A DNA stretch of 64,000 nucleotides from Streptomyces sp. RKAG293 (GCF_023701745.1 NZ_JAJOZB010000001.1:186001-250000), one strand, 5' to 3'; shown: positions 8,350-17,271, counted from the first letter of the stretch. Made by a program: numbers and translations. The notes: generated by a model not told the origin, from the sequence alone.

Positions 8350-8769
8350 ATGGACGCCACACCCAGCCCCCCGCGCGGACGCCCGGCCCTGCACAGCCAA
8401 GGACTGGCCCTGCGCTTCGCCCTGATCATCGGCGACACCCTCCTCGCCGACGCCCTCCACGTGTCCTGCCTGCTCGACACCATCGCCGTGCACTTCCCCG
8501 AGACCCGCATCCTGATCGGCCTGACCCGGCTGCCCCCCGGCCTCGACGCCAGCGTCCTGTTGGAATACCGCGCCGAACACCACCCCACCGCCGCCACCGG
8601 CCCCCGCCCCGACACCCGATGGCAACGCGTCCTGCCCGGCCGCCCCGGCAGCCCCCAACAACGCGAACACCTCCTACGCGAGATCCTCTCCGCCCGCACC
8701 CCCACCCCCCACCGCATCCTCCTGCCCCCCGCACCGACCGCACTACGCCTCCGCGCAGCCGCGATCTAA
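8350..8769 (+). CDS. Unknown 139-aa protein, last gene of the aminohydroxybenzoate/nitrite operon
   Basis: Not recognised. It starts 15 bases after the lyase stop, with GAGGGG as a possible ribosome site 10 bases upstream. The central part (LALRFALIIGDTLLADALH, LDTIAVHFPETRILIGLTRLP) looks folded, with alternating hydrophobic segments; the ends are proline- and arginine-rich. There is no signal peptide, no clear membrane span and no metal motif. Codon bias matches its neighbours, so it is a real gene. Its place in the operon suggests a cluster-specific partner or tailoring role, but no function can be assigned from sequence alone. Confidence 0.7.
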   Translation: MDATPSPPRGRPALHSQGLALRFALIIGDTLLADALHVSCLLDTIAVHFPETRILIGLTRLPPGLDASVLLEYRAEHHPTAATGPRPDTRWQRVLPGRPGSPQQREHLLREILSARTPTPHRILLPPAPTALRLRAAAI

Positions 8770-9180
8770 CACCCACCACCCACCCCCAAGCACCGGACCT
8801 GGCACCGCTCCGGGCGGTAGGCGGGGTGGCGGTCCTGGATCCGGCCGTGGCGCCGGTCTTGGCGGCAGGACGGGGTTCCGGTCATGGCGGGAGGGCGGGG
8901 TGCCAGTCATGGCGGGAGGACGGGGTGCCGGTCCGGACGCCGGTCGTGGATCCGGTGGTGGCGCCGGTCGTCGGGGGCAGGCGGGGTGCCCGGCGCACGA
9001 CCGCGCAAGGACACGCATCGCACTGGCAGGGGCCGGCCGAGCGGGAGTCCGCGGATTCCACGGCCGCGTAGCCCCGGCGGATTCCACGGCTCCGTAATCC
9101 CGCGCCGGCAGGCCGGTCAGGCCGGTCAGGCCGGTCAGGCCGGTCAGGCCGGTCAGGCCGAGCGTTGAGCAGGCCGAGCA
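8770..9180. repeat. Gene-free stretch made of short tandem repeats
   Basis: No convincing gene. It contains a 27-bp duplication around 8878-8932 (ggtcatggcgggaggrcggg core), a 24-bp duplication around 9052-9100 (cggattccacggc core), and five perfect 9-bp units ggccggtca at 9111-9155. These follow directly after the operon and resemble the repeats at its internal gene ends. Confidence 0.8.
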
Positions 9181-9189
9181 GGTCGAGCA

Positions 9190-9610
9190 GGGTCGGCCGC
9201 CCGGCCCGGCCGCCCCCACGACATCACCGCCGCCCGCCGCGACCGCATCCTGGCCCACCCGCATGCGGCCGGCCCCGGCGCCCTGGCCGGCCCGGGCTTC
9301 CTCGGCCTGGACGACGCCGGGGACGATCCGGTGGTCGTCACCGGCTTCCCGGCCACCCGCACCCACCGGCCCGCATCCGCCCAGGCAGAGGCCAACCGGG
9401 TCCTGGCCGCCGGACGCGTCCACGTCGAACGCGGCTGTGCCCACCGACCTCGCCACCGCCACTCGACGCGTTGGCAACGTGAGGGATCTAGCGGATCCTC
9501 ACCAAGCCCCGTACCGGTCCCGCCCGCGCCACCCACCGGCTGCGCGCGCTGCTCGTCCGGACGAACATCGAGGCCACTGCCGACCATCGACCTCTACCGC
9601 AGGCAGTAGC
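9190..9610 (+). pseudogene. IS5-type (DDE_Tnp_4) transposase remnant
   Basis: Only the C-terminal half of a transposase can be read. The frame around 9200-9440 contains RPGRPHDITAARRD, GFLGLDDAG (in place of the catalytic aspartate block) and VLAAGRVHVERGCAH, carrying the catalytic glutamate. After 9440 the family end (RILTKPRTGPARATHRLRAL) continues in another frame. The N-terminus and both element ends are missing. A dead relic that separates the biosynthetic operon from the accessory genes to its right. Confidence 0.75.
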
Positions 9611-9654
9611 CCACGAGCAGCACACGCCCCTGAACCAGCGTCACCGGAGCAGCG

Positions 9655-10005
9655 TCACCGGGCCGGGATCGGCTGCGTAAGGTTGACCGGGTTGCCGTCG
9701 GGGTCCTGGATGTGGGCGACGCGCTGTCCCCACGGCATGTCGTTGGGGCCGGAGCGGACCGAGCCGCCCAGCGCCTCTACCCGGCCGAGCGTCTCGTCGA
9801 CGTCATCGACACCGATGCTGAGCAGGATCCGCGACGCCGCCGAAGTCCCCGCGTCCGCCTTCGCCACCAGCCCGAGGTCGGTGTCACCGATACGCAAACC
9901 GAGGTAGAAGGCCGGGCCTTCCGCCGGGACCCGGAAGACCTCCTCAGCGCCGAACAATTGCGTATAGAAGCCGACCAGAACGTCCTGGTCGGCAGTCATG
10001 ATCAC
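9655..10005 (-). CDS. VOC/glyoxalase-fold protein, start abutted by IS1380 end
   Basis: 116 aa, single vicinal-oxygen-chelate module (ILLSIGVDDVDETLGRVEALGG, then VAHIQDPDGNPVNLTQP with the usual C-terminal glutamate region altered). Family members bind small ligands or metals, e.g. resistance or glyoxalase-like roles. Homologues usually start a few residues earlier (HVQPVI..). Here codons VQPV can still be read upstream but then run into the IS1380 inverted repeat at 10014, so insertion probably removed the native start and the GTG at 10005 is a makeshift one. Confidence 0.8.
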   Translation of the reverse strand: MIMTADQDVLVGFYTQLFGAEEVFRVPAEGPAFYLGLRIGDTDLGLVAKADAGTSAASRILLSIGVDDVDETLGRVEALGGSVRSGPNDMPWGQRVAHIQDPDGNPVNLTQPIPAR

Positions 10006-10013
10006 TGGCTGAA

Positions 10014-10259
10014 CCCGGATGCACCGGTTGATGCCTGCTGAGCGTGGGACGCGGAAACAAAGAGATGCCTTGTGACCTGCGAGGATGGGACTTCTCTAGG
10101 GTTCCATCCGGCAAGTACAGCAAGGCATCTCTCACGTGCAATCCTCCCATGCCCCCGCAGCGGTCCTGGCGGCGTTCGATGACCCGACCCTGGTCGCCTA
10201 CGGCAGTCTGGAGCCGCTGGTACGCCTGGCCGAGCGGTGCGGTCTGCCCGGCCTGGTCG
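10014..10259 (+). mobile_element. Solo left end of an IS1380-family element
   Basis: Begins with the inverted repeat cccggatgcaccggtt, preceded by CTGAA (10009-10013). It carries the structured leader and the first 40 or so codons of the transposase (GTG 10136, MQSSHAPAAVLAAFDDP). It matches the complete copy at 11748 closely up to about 10259, then stops. This copy has five Cs where the complete copy has four, so its N-terminal frame is intact. The remaining 1.4 kb and the right end are absent. Confidence 0.88.
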
Positions 10260-10598
10260 GTGTCCATGAGCACCGCCGGGCTGTCCGTCTCCCAGGTTCC
10301 GCACTCCTGCTGCCCGCTCGCTGGGTCTGCGAGGACATCCTCGGCAGCCGCGAACAGGTCTGCCTCAGAATCGGCGGCGACCCAAGGGAGGAGGCCCGAT
10401 ATTCAGGGCAGTAACAGCTGCGAGCAGGCTCGTCGGCCTGGACAAGGGCTTGTGCGCTTTCCTCGCCTACGCGAGCCGGCGTGCGAGCACCTGGCCCCGC
10501 AGCGCTTTGCCTTAACGCCTGCGTCAAGGCTTATCTTCGTGGAAGCCGCTGCCACACACCCGTGGCAGTTGCTCCCTCGCAGAACGGAACAAACAATC
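10260..10598. other. Gene-free stretch after the IS1380 fragment
   Basis: I see no convincing gene here. A short frame continues from the truncated transposase to 10414, but its residues resemble no family. It ends just before the SnoaL-like gene at 10599. Confidence 0.5.
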
Positions 10599-11009
10599 AT
10601 GCCCACTGCTGATCTCGGTGACCGTGCAGCGCTGGTCGAGCACGACCAGCGCTTCTTCAACGCGCTGGTCTCCGCCGACACCGCCTGCCTGGGCGAACTG
10701 CTGGCAGACGACTTCATCCTGGTCAGCATCGAGGACGGTTCGGTCGTCCCCCGATTCGCCCTGCTCGCTGCGGTCTCGTCCGGAACCGTCACATTTCCCG
10801 CCGTCGAGTCCTTCCCCGAGGAGGCTGTTGTCCGTCGCCACGGCGACGTTGGCATCGTGGTTGGGCGGACCAACATGAACTTCGCCAACTCTGATGGCAC
10901 CACCTTCACCGCCGGAAGCCGCTACACCCACGTCTTCACAGCGGACTCTGCTGCAGGATGGCGCCTGGTCTCTGCCCAAGGCACCCGGATCACGTCCGCC
11001 GACGCGTGA
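10599..11009 (+). CDS. NTF2-like/DUF4440 protein
   Basis: 136 aa, starting ATG 10599. The pattern LVEHDQRFFNALVSADTACL then LGELLADDFILVS (helix, then the first strand) and TFTAGSRYTHVFTADSAAGWRLVSAQ is the SnoaL/NTF2-like alpha-beta barrel of the DUF4440 type. Such proteins are small cyclases, isomerases or unknown ligand binders; the substrate cannot be told. It lies alone between IS1380 copies, on the strand opposite the VOC and FMN-reductase genes. Low regulatory information; weak ribosome site. Confidence 0.8.
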   Translation: MPTADLGDRAALVEHDQRFFNALVSADTACLGELLADDFILVSIEDGSVVPRFALLAAVSSGTVTFPAVESFPEEAVVRRHGDVGIVVGRTNMNFANSDGTTFTAGSRYTHVFTADSAAGWRLVSAQGTRITSADA

Positions 11010-11108
11010 AAGTGCAGCGGAGGTGGCCTGGCCGAACCTCGGCTGCGAGGGCAGGGCGGCGCCGCCGCAATCCGGCTATGACCGCAGACATGAATGACCT
11101 AACCGGCC

Positions 11109-11672
11109 CTATGCCTGCTCGGGCTTTGTCGCCGGTCCACGGGGACCTGCCAACAGGCCGAGCACGTGGGTGATCCGCTTGCGCGCCTCCGAATCGGCAA
11201 TGACTCCGTCCGAGTCAGCCATCCTGTGGTCCACCGGAATTTTCGCGCACGCCTCCTCCACGATGTACGCGCCGGTGTAGCCGAGCACCGTCCGCAGCGT
11301 GGCCTCCGCACCCAGGCCACGGCCAGGAGCAGCCGCGTTCACCCAGGCCACGGGCTTGTCGCAGATCTCAGTACCGCCGACCGTCCAGTCCAGCAGGTTC
11401 TTGAACGAGCCCGGCAAAGTGCCTGCGTACTCCGGGGTGCAGATCAAGACCGCAGTTGCCTCGGCGATCGCCGCGCGCAACTCGGCCACCGAAGGCGGCA
11501 GCGGATCGGTGTCATCATCGGGATTGAAGTGCGGAAGCCTCCCCAGGCCGTCATAGAAGGCCGTGCGCAGATGCGACGGCGCCACGGCCTGTGCCGTGCG
11601 CAGCACAGTCTCGTTGGAGGAACCAGCACGCAGGCTTCCGGATAGCAAGAGAATCACAGGCGGCGTAGACAT
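11109..11672 (-). CDS. NADPH-dependent FMN reductase (flavodoxin-like)
   Basis: 187 aa. The flavodoxin-like fold is clear: a phosphate-binding loop LLSGSLRAGSSNETVLR near the N-terminus, ICTPEYAGTLPGSFKNLLDW (the classic EY.G..PG.LKN.ID block) and a helical C-terminus. The family reduces FMN, quinones or azo/chromate compounds using NAD(P)H. An FMN or azo reductase close to a cluster with flavin oxygenase and a possible diazo product could be relevant, but an IS1380 boundary lies between them and the link is only inference. Confidence 0.88.
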   Translation of the reverse strand: MSTPPVILLLSGSLRAGSSNETVLRTAQAVAPSHLRTAFYDGLGRLPHFNPDDDTDPLPPSVAELRAAIAEATAVLICTPEYAGTLPGSFKNLLDWTVGGTEICDKPVAWVNAAAPGRGLGAEATLRTVLGYTGAYIVEEACAKIPVDHRMADSDGVIADSEARKRITHVLGLLAGPRGPATKPEQA

Positions 11673-11797
11673 TCACCCAACCTACCGACCCGATGCCGTG
11701 AACCGAGCAAACAGCGAGTTCATGATTCGCCATGGACGTGGTCTGAACCCGGACGCACCGGTTGATCATGCCTGCTGAGCGTGGAACCCGGAAACAA

Positions 11798-11869
11798 AGA
11801 GATGCCTTGTGACCTGCGAGGATGGGACTCCCCTAGGGTTCCATCCGGCAAGTACAGCAAGGCATCTCT
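11798..11869 (+). promoter_or_regulatory. Long inverted repeat in the IS1380 leader
   Basis: agagatgccttg at 11798-11809 pairs with caaggcatctct at 11858-11869, just before the transposase GTG at 11871. Inner segments can also pair. The same structure is present in the solo left end (about 10059-10132). It probably limits transposase translation or blocks read-in transcription. Confidence 0.65.
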
Positions 11870-11870
11870 C

Positions 11871-13261
11871 GTGCAATCCTCCCATGCCCCGCAGCGGTCC
11901 TGGCGGCGTTCGATGACCCGACCCTGGTCGCCTACGGCGGCCTGGAGCCGCTGCTGCGCCTGGCCGATCGGTGCGGGCTGCCCGGCCTGGTCGGCGAGCG
12001 AGTGCGTCTGCCCGTCACCGCCGACGGGGTGGGCGCGTTCCCGGCCGCGAAGGTGATGGCCCTGGTCGCGGGGATGGCGGCGGGTGCGGACAGCATCTCG
12101 GACATGGGCCGGTTGCGCCACGGGGCAATGGACCGCGTCTTCGGCGGCGTGCGCGCGCCCTCAACCCTCGGCTCGTTCCTGCGCGCGTTCACCCACGGAC
12201 ACGTGAAGCAACTGCACGCTGTCGGCCGCCGACTGCTGCCCCAACTCGCGTCCCACACCCCGTTGCTGCCCGGCGCGGCAACGGTGGCCTACCTGGACAT
12301 CGACGACACGATCCGCCGCACCTACGGCTATGCCAAGCAGGGCGCGGGCTACGGGTACTCCAAGGTCAAGGGCCTGAACGCGCTCCTGGCCGTGCTCTCC
12401 ACCCCACTCGCGGCCCCCGTCATCGCCGCCACCCGCCTGCGCAAAGGAGCCAGTGGTTCGGTGCGCGGGGCCGCCTCGTTCGTCGCCGAGGCCCTGCGCA
12501 CCGTCCGCGCCAGCGGCGCGACCGGCCTGCTGGTGCTGCGGGCAGACTCCGCGTTCTACGCCAGCGAGGTCATCGCCGCCTGCCGCGCGCTGGGCGCCCG
12601 GTTCTCGGTCACCGCCCGGATGAACGCCTCGATCAAGAAGGCGATCACCGGCATCGACGAGGACGCGTGGACGGCGATCCGCTACCCGAAGGCGCTCTGG
12701 GACACCGAGGGGCAGTGCTGGGTCTCGGACGCGGAGATCGCCGAGGTCCGCGACTACACCGCGTTCACGTCCAAGCCGAAGAAGCAGCAGGTCACCGCCC
12801 GCCTGCTCGTGCGCCGGGTCAAGCGCCTCAACGCTGACGCCCAAGTCCAGGGCCAGGGCGAGCTGTTCAGTACCTACCGCTACCACTGCGCGTTCACCGA
12901 CTCGCCCCTGTCGCTGGTCGACGCCGAAAGAGATCACCGCCGACACGCCATCGTGGAACAGGTGATCGCGGACCTGAAAAGCGGGCCGCTGGCCCACCTG
13001 CCCTCGGGCGACTTCCAGGCCAACGCCGCCTGGCTCGCCCTGGCCGCGATCACCCACAACCTGATGCGCGCCCTGGGCACCCTGGCCTCCACCTTCCACG
13101 CCAGAGCCACCACCGCCACACTGCGCGACCAGCTCATACGTGTGCCGGCCCGGATCGCACGCGGAGCACGACGGCTGACGCTCCACCTGCCCGTGAACTG
13201 GCCCTGGGCCGACGCCTGGTCGCAGATGTTCGCGGTGCTGCACGCGCCTCCACACCGCTGA
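11871..13261 (+). pseudogene. IS1380-family transposase with N-terminal frameshift
   Basis: Intended start GTG 11871, as in the solo copy. A CCCC run at 11887-11890, where the other copy has five Cs, breaks the frame after about six codons; the corrected protein would be 463 aa. From 12002 the frame is intact to 13261: VAYLDIDDTIRRTYGYAKQGAGYG with the first catalytic aspartates, LLVLRADSAFYASEVI with the second, and a C-terminal HAIVEQVIADLKSG with the glutamate. All three DDE-type residues are present, so an internal start could give a slightly short protein. Otherwise dead or a sequencing error. Confidence 0.85.
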
Positions 13262-13424
13262 CGACCCATCCGAACCGCCCGCAAGGGCCCGAGACCTGTG
13301 GACATGTGGAAAAGCTGGGCAGACCAGCGGCTACCCCACACCCTCCTGCAACCGCCGGGCCAGCAACCGGCCACAAGACCCCGAAACGATCACTCGGAAA
13401 TCAGACCGGTGCATCCGGGCTGAA

Positions 13425-13800
13425 TGGTGGACATGGCACTCCTGTCTGGAACGGTCCTGTCGCGGGGTAGACCGTTCCAGGACGGTGAACTCATCGGCAC
13501 AACCACCCCGCCGGACAACCCACCCCACACACACGCCCGCCCACAACCAGCACCAGCACGCCCGAACCAAGATCACGCCCCCGCCGACCAGCCACGCCAC
13601 GATGCCGGAGCTCCAGTGAACCCCCGCCCCGCCCGGCGCGTCATCGACCAGTGCGTCATCGGCCGGTGACCGGCGGGCCCGGACGGACCCGCCCGGCGCA
13701 GGGAGCGGCAAGGACGACGGGACGGCGAGGACACCTCAACCGGCGGGACGAGGGGGCCGGTGGACGCAGGCGAGCAAGGCGGCGAGGCGGCGAGGACACC
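13425..13800. repeat. Gene-free stretch with a direct duplication after the MFS stop
   Basis: No gene is supported. Toward its right end a block of about 45 bp containing gaggacacctcaaccggcgg and gggccggtggacgcagg occurs around 13724-13770 and again around 13789-13836, the second copy running into the MFS gene's 3' end. So the stop region of the exporter gene has been duplicated downstream. Confidence 0.6.
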
Positions 13801-15282
13801 TCAACCGGCGGAGCGAGGGGGGCCGGTGGACGCAGGGCCGGCGTCGTGGGGATCGGCGGGCACCAGACGGGCGGGACCGGCGGAGCCAGGACCGGCAGGG
13901 GCGCCGTCCGCGCCGGCGGGACCAAGGGGAGCCGGGTCCGCGCCGATGGGACCGCAGGGAGCACCGTCCACGTCAGCAGCACGCAAGGAGGCCGGGTCCG
14001 CATCGGCGGGGCCGCAGGGAGCACCGTCCGCGTCGGCGGGACCAAGGGGGGCCGGGTCCGCGAACCGGGCGACGCCCGGCACCGCCAGGCACACCACGCT
14101 GGACACCGCCACGACCACGGCCCCGCCGATCAGCGTGCCCGCCGCCCCCACCACCGCGACCACCGGTCCCACCAGCACATACCCCACCGGCAACAGGGCG
14201 TAGGCGCCGAGCTGGTCCAGGGCGAAGACCTTACCCAGCACCTCGTTGGGGAAGGCCCGCTGCAGTGCGGAGATCCAGTACACGAAGGACAGTTCCACCA
14301 CGAATCCGCCCCACGCGAAGCACCCGATCACCCCGGGCAACGGCAACGGCCCGGCCAGACTCAGCGGCACCAGCGCATATCCGCTCAACGCCAGCAACGA
14401 CACCGCGCCCCGGGCCCTGGGCCGCCACCGCCCGGCCAACGCGATCGCGGGCAGCGCACCGGCTCCCATCGCCGCCAACACCAGCCCGTACGCGAGATCC
14501 CCGCCGAAATCCCTGCGCGCCACCACCGGCAGCATCGTCAACGCCGTCGCGGAGCCCGCGAACAGATGCAGACACACCGTCCCCATCACCGCCATCACCC
14601 ACCCGCGCCGGCGCACCGCCCGCAACCCCGCCAGCGCATCACGCACCACCCCCGCACGCTGCGCGGCCGCCCGCGGCCCGGCATCCGGTACCCCCCGCAC
14701 CATCAGCGCACCCACCGCGAAGACCCCGGCGGTCACGAACAACGCCGGCCTCACCCCGATCAGCGTCACCGCGCCCACCCCCACCAACGCCCCCAGCACA
14801 GCGGACCCCCGCTGCGCCGCGGCCACCAGAGCGTTACCCCGCTCCAGCAAGGCGTCGGGCAGCAACGCGGGCAGCAACGAACGCGACGCCGGACGCGAGA
14901 GCGCCTCGCCCGCCCCCACCAACGCCGTCACCAACGGCAACACCCCCAACGCCAGACGCGGCAACACCAAGCCCGCCGCCACCAGGACCACCGCCCTGAA
15001 ACAGTCCGCGCCGATCAGCACCCGGGTCCGGCGCATCCGGTCCGCGATCACCCCACCGGCCAGCAGACACACCACCAACGCCGCGGCCCGCCCGGCCAGC
15101 ACCTCACCCACCGCGCCCGCACCACCCCCGTGATGCAGCACGTACAAGCTCATCGCCACCGGAAGGACCTGATCCCCGATCGCCCCGCTGGCCTGTCCCG
15201 CCCACAGCCGCAGGAACGACGGGTACGCCCGCAGTCCTCCCGCCACACCCGAACGCTCCGGCACGGCCACATCCCCGGTCAT
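13801..15282 (-). CDS. MFS exporter with repeat-expanded C-terminal tail
   Basis: 493 aa. The first about 405 residues form a major facilitator with 10-12 membrane spans (FLRLWAGQASGAIGDQVLPV, the loop ADRMRRTRVLIGADCFRAVV, and GALPAIALAGRWRPRARG), of the MFS_3/EntS-like drug or siderophore efflux type. ATG 15282 has AGAAGG upstream. The last about 85 residues are cytoplasmic, low-complexity 10-residue units (GPADADGAPC type), absent from the family. It is probably the self-resistance or product exporter of the cluster, on the opposite strand from the core operon and downstream of the SagB-type gene on its own strand. Confidence 0.88.
   Translation of the reverse strand: MTGDVAVPERSGVAGGLRAYPSFLRLWAGQASGAIGDQVLPVAMSLYVLHHGGGAGAVGEVLAGRAAALVVCLLAGGVIADRMRRTRVLIGADCFRAVVLVAAGLVLPRLALGVLPLVTALVGAGEALSRPASRSLLPALLPDALLERGNALVAAAQRGSAVLGALVGVGAVTLIGVRPALFVTAGVFAVGALMVRGVPDAGPRAAAQRAGVVRDALAGLRAVRRRGWVMAVMGTVCLHLFAGSATALTMLPVVARRDFGGDLAYGLVLAAMGAGALPAIALAGRWRPRARGAVSLLALSGYALVPLSLAGPLPLPGVIGCFAWGGFVVELSFVYWISALQRAFPNEVLGKVFALDQLGAYALLPVGYVLVGPVVAVVGAAGTLIGGAVVVAVSSVVCLAVPGVARFADPAPLGPADADGAPCGPADADPASLRAADVDGAPCGPIGADPAPLGPAGADGAPAGPGSAGPARLVPADPHDAGPASTGPPRSAG
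13890..14065 (-). repeat. 30-bp tandem repeats at the 3' end of the MFS gene
   Basis: Five to six degenerate 30-bp units, recognisable by ggagcaccgtcc and gccgggtccgc alternating every 30 bp. They encode decapeptides of the GPADADGAPC kind. The unit length equals that at the end of the creE-like gene, though the sequences differ. Confidence 0.8.
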
Positions 15283-15589
15283 GAACCGCCTTCTTCCATC
15301 CACGGTCACACGCACGCACACCACGCACGCACACAAGCAAGAGCCAGCACGAGCCGGCACGGGCCAGCAGCGCCGGCAGCGCCAGCAGCGCCAGCAGGGT
15401 GAGCAGGGCCAGCAGCAGACCCGGACCACCACACCACGAACCACCCCAACCCCGGCGCCCTCAACCGATGACCCGCAATACCGCAGACACACCAACCCTC
15501 CGGGGCGAGGGCCGGCGCCGGTGCCGGCCGGCCGCACCGAAGAGCCGGCGCCCGAGACGAACCGAACATCGGGTGCGGGGGGCCGGTGC

Positions 15590-16180
15590 CCGCCGCCCCC
15601 AACCCCAGGGCCGGTACCCGCACGCCGGGGCCCGAGGTCACCGCGCCGCGACCGGGGGTCGGACGCCGAGGCCTGAGGTCACCGCGCCCGCCGACGCCCG
15701 GACACACACGAGGCACGGGGGTCACCGCACCGCAGGGCCAGTGCCCGGACACACGCCAGGCCCGGGCCCGCCGCACCTCATGGCCAGCGCCCGGACGCGG
15801 GGGCCTGGGGGCGCCGTACCGCGCCCGGGAGTTGGTGCGCGCACCCCCGGGGGTCAGTGCACCGAACGGGGAGCCGGTGCCCAGCCCGCCACACCCCACA
15901 GCCGGCAGCCGCACACAAGGACCCGAGGTCACCGCACCCACCGGCACCCGGACCGCACGAGGCACGGGGGTCGCCGCACCGCAGGGCCGGCGGGCCGAAC
16001 GTGAGGCCGGCAAGTCCACCGCAGGGCCGGCGGGCCGGACGCGGGGGCCGGGGGTCGCCGCACCGCATGGGGCCCGGAAGTCCCGCGCGCCGGAGGGCCG
16101 GCGCCCGGACGCGGGGGCCGGGGGTCGCCGTACCGCGCCCGGGGGTCGATGGGGTGCACCCGCCCGGGGGTCAGTGCACC
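15590..16180. repeat. Degenerate repeat field downstream of the SagB-type gene
   Basis: The 888 bp between the MFS start and the SagB-type stop hold no convincing gene but are built of related units of roughly 45-65 bp containing gaggtcaccgc, cgcaccgcagggccgg and gcgcccggacgcgggggcc. The sequence cccgggggtcagtgcacc spans the SagB stop codon (about 16163-16180) and recurs around 15846-15862, so the 3' end of the gene was copied into the spacer. Confidence 0.7.
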
Positions 16181-17271
16181 GTGCCGGGGGGCGGGAAGGC
16201 GAAATCGCCCGGGAGCAGAGCGGTGGGGGCGTCCGGGACGCCGGCGGCCAGCAAGTACACCGCGAACTCCTCGTCCGGGTCGACACCCAGCAGATCCTCG
16301 ACCGCACTGTCCTGGAACGCCACGGTCTGGAACGGGCCCAGGCCCAGCGCGGTGGCGGCAAGAGCGAAGGTCTGCCCGTAGTGACCCGCGTCGTACATCC
16401 ACAACCGGTAAGCCCGCGGATGGCGGTACTTCCACGCCAGCCGGTTCGCGACCGCCGTCGTCAGCACGGTGAACGCCCCCTGATAGGAAGCCTCCTGACC
16501 ATAACTCAGCTCCGCGACCCGCTCACGGGGCACATCATCGTCGAGGAGCTCCAGCGCGTGCCGGGCCGCGGAGTAGTGGTAAAGGCCCGGCGGGATCCCG
16601 GTCACCTGATACACCACCACATACGCCTCGACCTCATGGCGGGCGCCCGCCGAAGCACTGACCCGGCACTGCTGCACCCCGAACACCCCCCCGTCGGTGA
16701 ACCGGTGCGGGGCGAAACTATGGAACAACAGCGTGCCCAGCTGATCCAGCGAGACCGGGTCACGGGTGAACCGGCGGTGCGTACGACGGCCCGCGAAGAC
16801 CCACCCCACCGACGCGTTCAACGCCAGCGGCTGACGCGGCAACAACACCACCGGCCGGTCCAGGTACTGCTTGAAGGAGTCCGGTGCACCACCCTGCGCG
16901 ACGATCACACCCGCCTCCTCGGCCCGCTCGGGGCCGTCCACGAGATAGTCCGCGTCACGGGCCTCGGTATGGAACCGCTCCGCGATACCACCCCACCGGT
17001 CCCACAACGGCGGATCCTCCCGCACCACATCAGGGGACTCCAACACCCCCACCAGGGTCAGGCCATCGATCGCGGCACGGACCGCCCGCTCATGCTCCGG
17101 ACCGAACCCGCACGCGAGATCATCCACCTCGATACCGGCACCGGCCCGCTCCATCACCGTCACCAACTCCGGCGACAGCCGCACCCACTGCTGCTGGCCC
17201 GGGACACCCACCTCCAGCCCCTCGGGCACCCAACGGCACACCAACTCCCGGCGGCGGCGGACCTTCGTCAT
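16171..17271 (-). CDS. SagB-type FMN-dependent oxidoreductase (nitroreductase fold)
   Basis: 366 aa. About 150 N-terminal residues of the SagB-specific region are followed by a nitroreductase domain: the FMN phosphate-binding entry FAGRRTHRRFTRDPVSLDQL, GIPPGLYHYSAARHALELL, and the C-terminal FALAATALGLGPFQTVAF. Known SagB/ThcOx enzymes oxidise azolines to azoles in ribosomal peptides; others work alone on small molecules. ATG 17271 has a G-rich ribosome site. No YcaO or cyclodehydratase partner is visible. A 20-codon peptide gene lies 122 bp upstream on the same strand behind a strong hairpin. It could modify that peptide, or reduce or oxidise an N-containing intermediate of the aminohydroxybenzoate pathway. 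Confidence 0.87.
   Translation of the reverse strand: MTKVRRRRELVCRWVPEGLEVGVPGQQQWVRLSPELVTVMERAGAGIEVDDLACGFGPEHERAVRAAIDGLTLVGVLESPDVVREDPPLWDRWGGIAERFHTEARDADYLVDGPERAEEAGVIVAQGGAPDSFKQYLDRPVVLLPRQPLALNASVGWVFAGRRTHRRFTRDPVSLDQLGTLLFHSFAPHRFTDGGVFGVQQCRVSASAGARHEVEAYVVVYQVTGIPPGLYHYSAARHALELLDDDVPRERVAELSYGQEASYQGAFTVLTTAVANRLAWKYRHPRAYRLWMYDAGHYGQTFALAATALGLGPFQTVAFQDSAVEDLLGVDPDEEFAVYLLAAGVPDAPTALLPGDFAFPPPGTVH

Larger units (their letters stand above)
11748..13419 (+). mobile_element. IS1380-family insertion sequence, near complete
   Basis: 1672 bp, bounded by imperfect inverted repeats (cccggacgcaccggtt at the left, accggtgcatccggg at the right). The 5-bp sequence CTGAA flanks it directly on both sides (11743-11747 and 13420-13424), consistent with a target duplication. 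It carries a structured leader and one transposase gene with a one-base deletion near its start. Confidence 0.92.

Noticed and set aside
6229..8670. Minus-strand 813-codon frame opposite the lyase
   Set aside because: Glycine-rich shadow of the lyase gene on the plus strand.
13651..15402. Plus-strand 583-codon frame opposite the MFS gene
   Set aside because: Antisense shadow, repetitive and His/Arg-rich.
15306..16361. Minus-strand repeat protein between MFS and SagB-type genes
   Set aside because: Composition is that of the repeat DNA read in one frame; no start with a ribosome site; overlaps the SagB-type gene.
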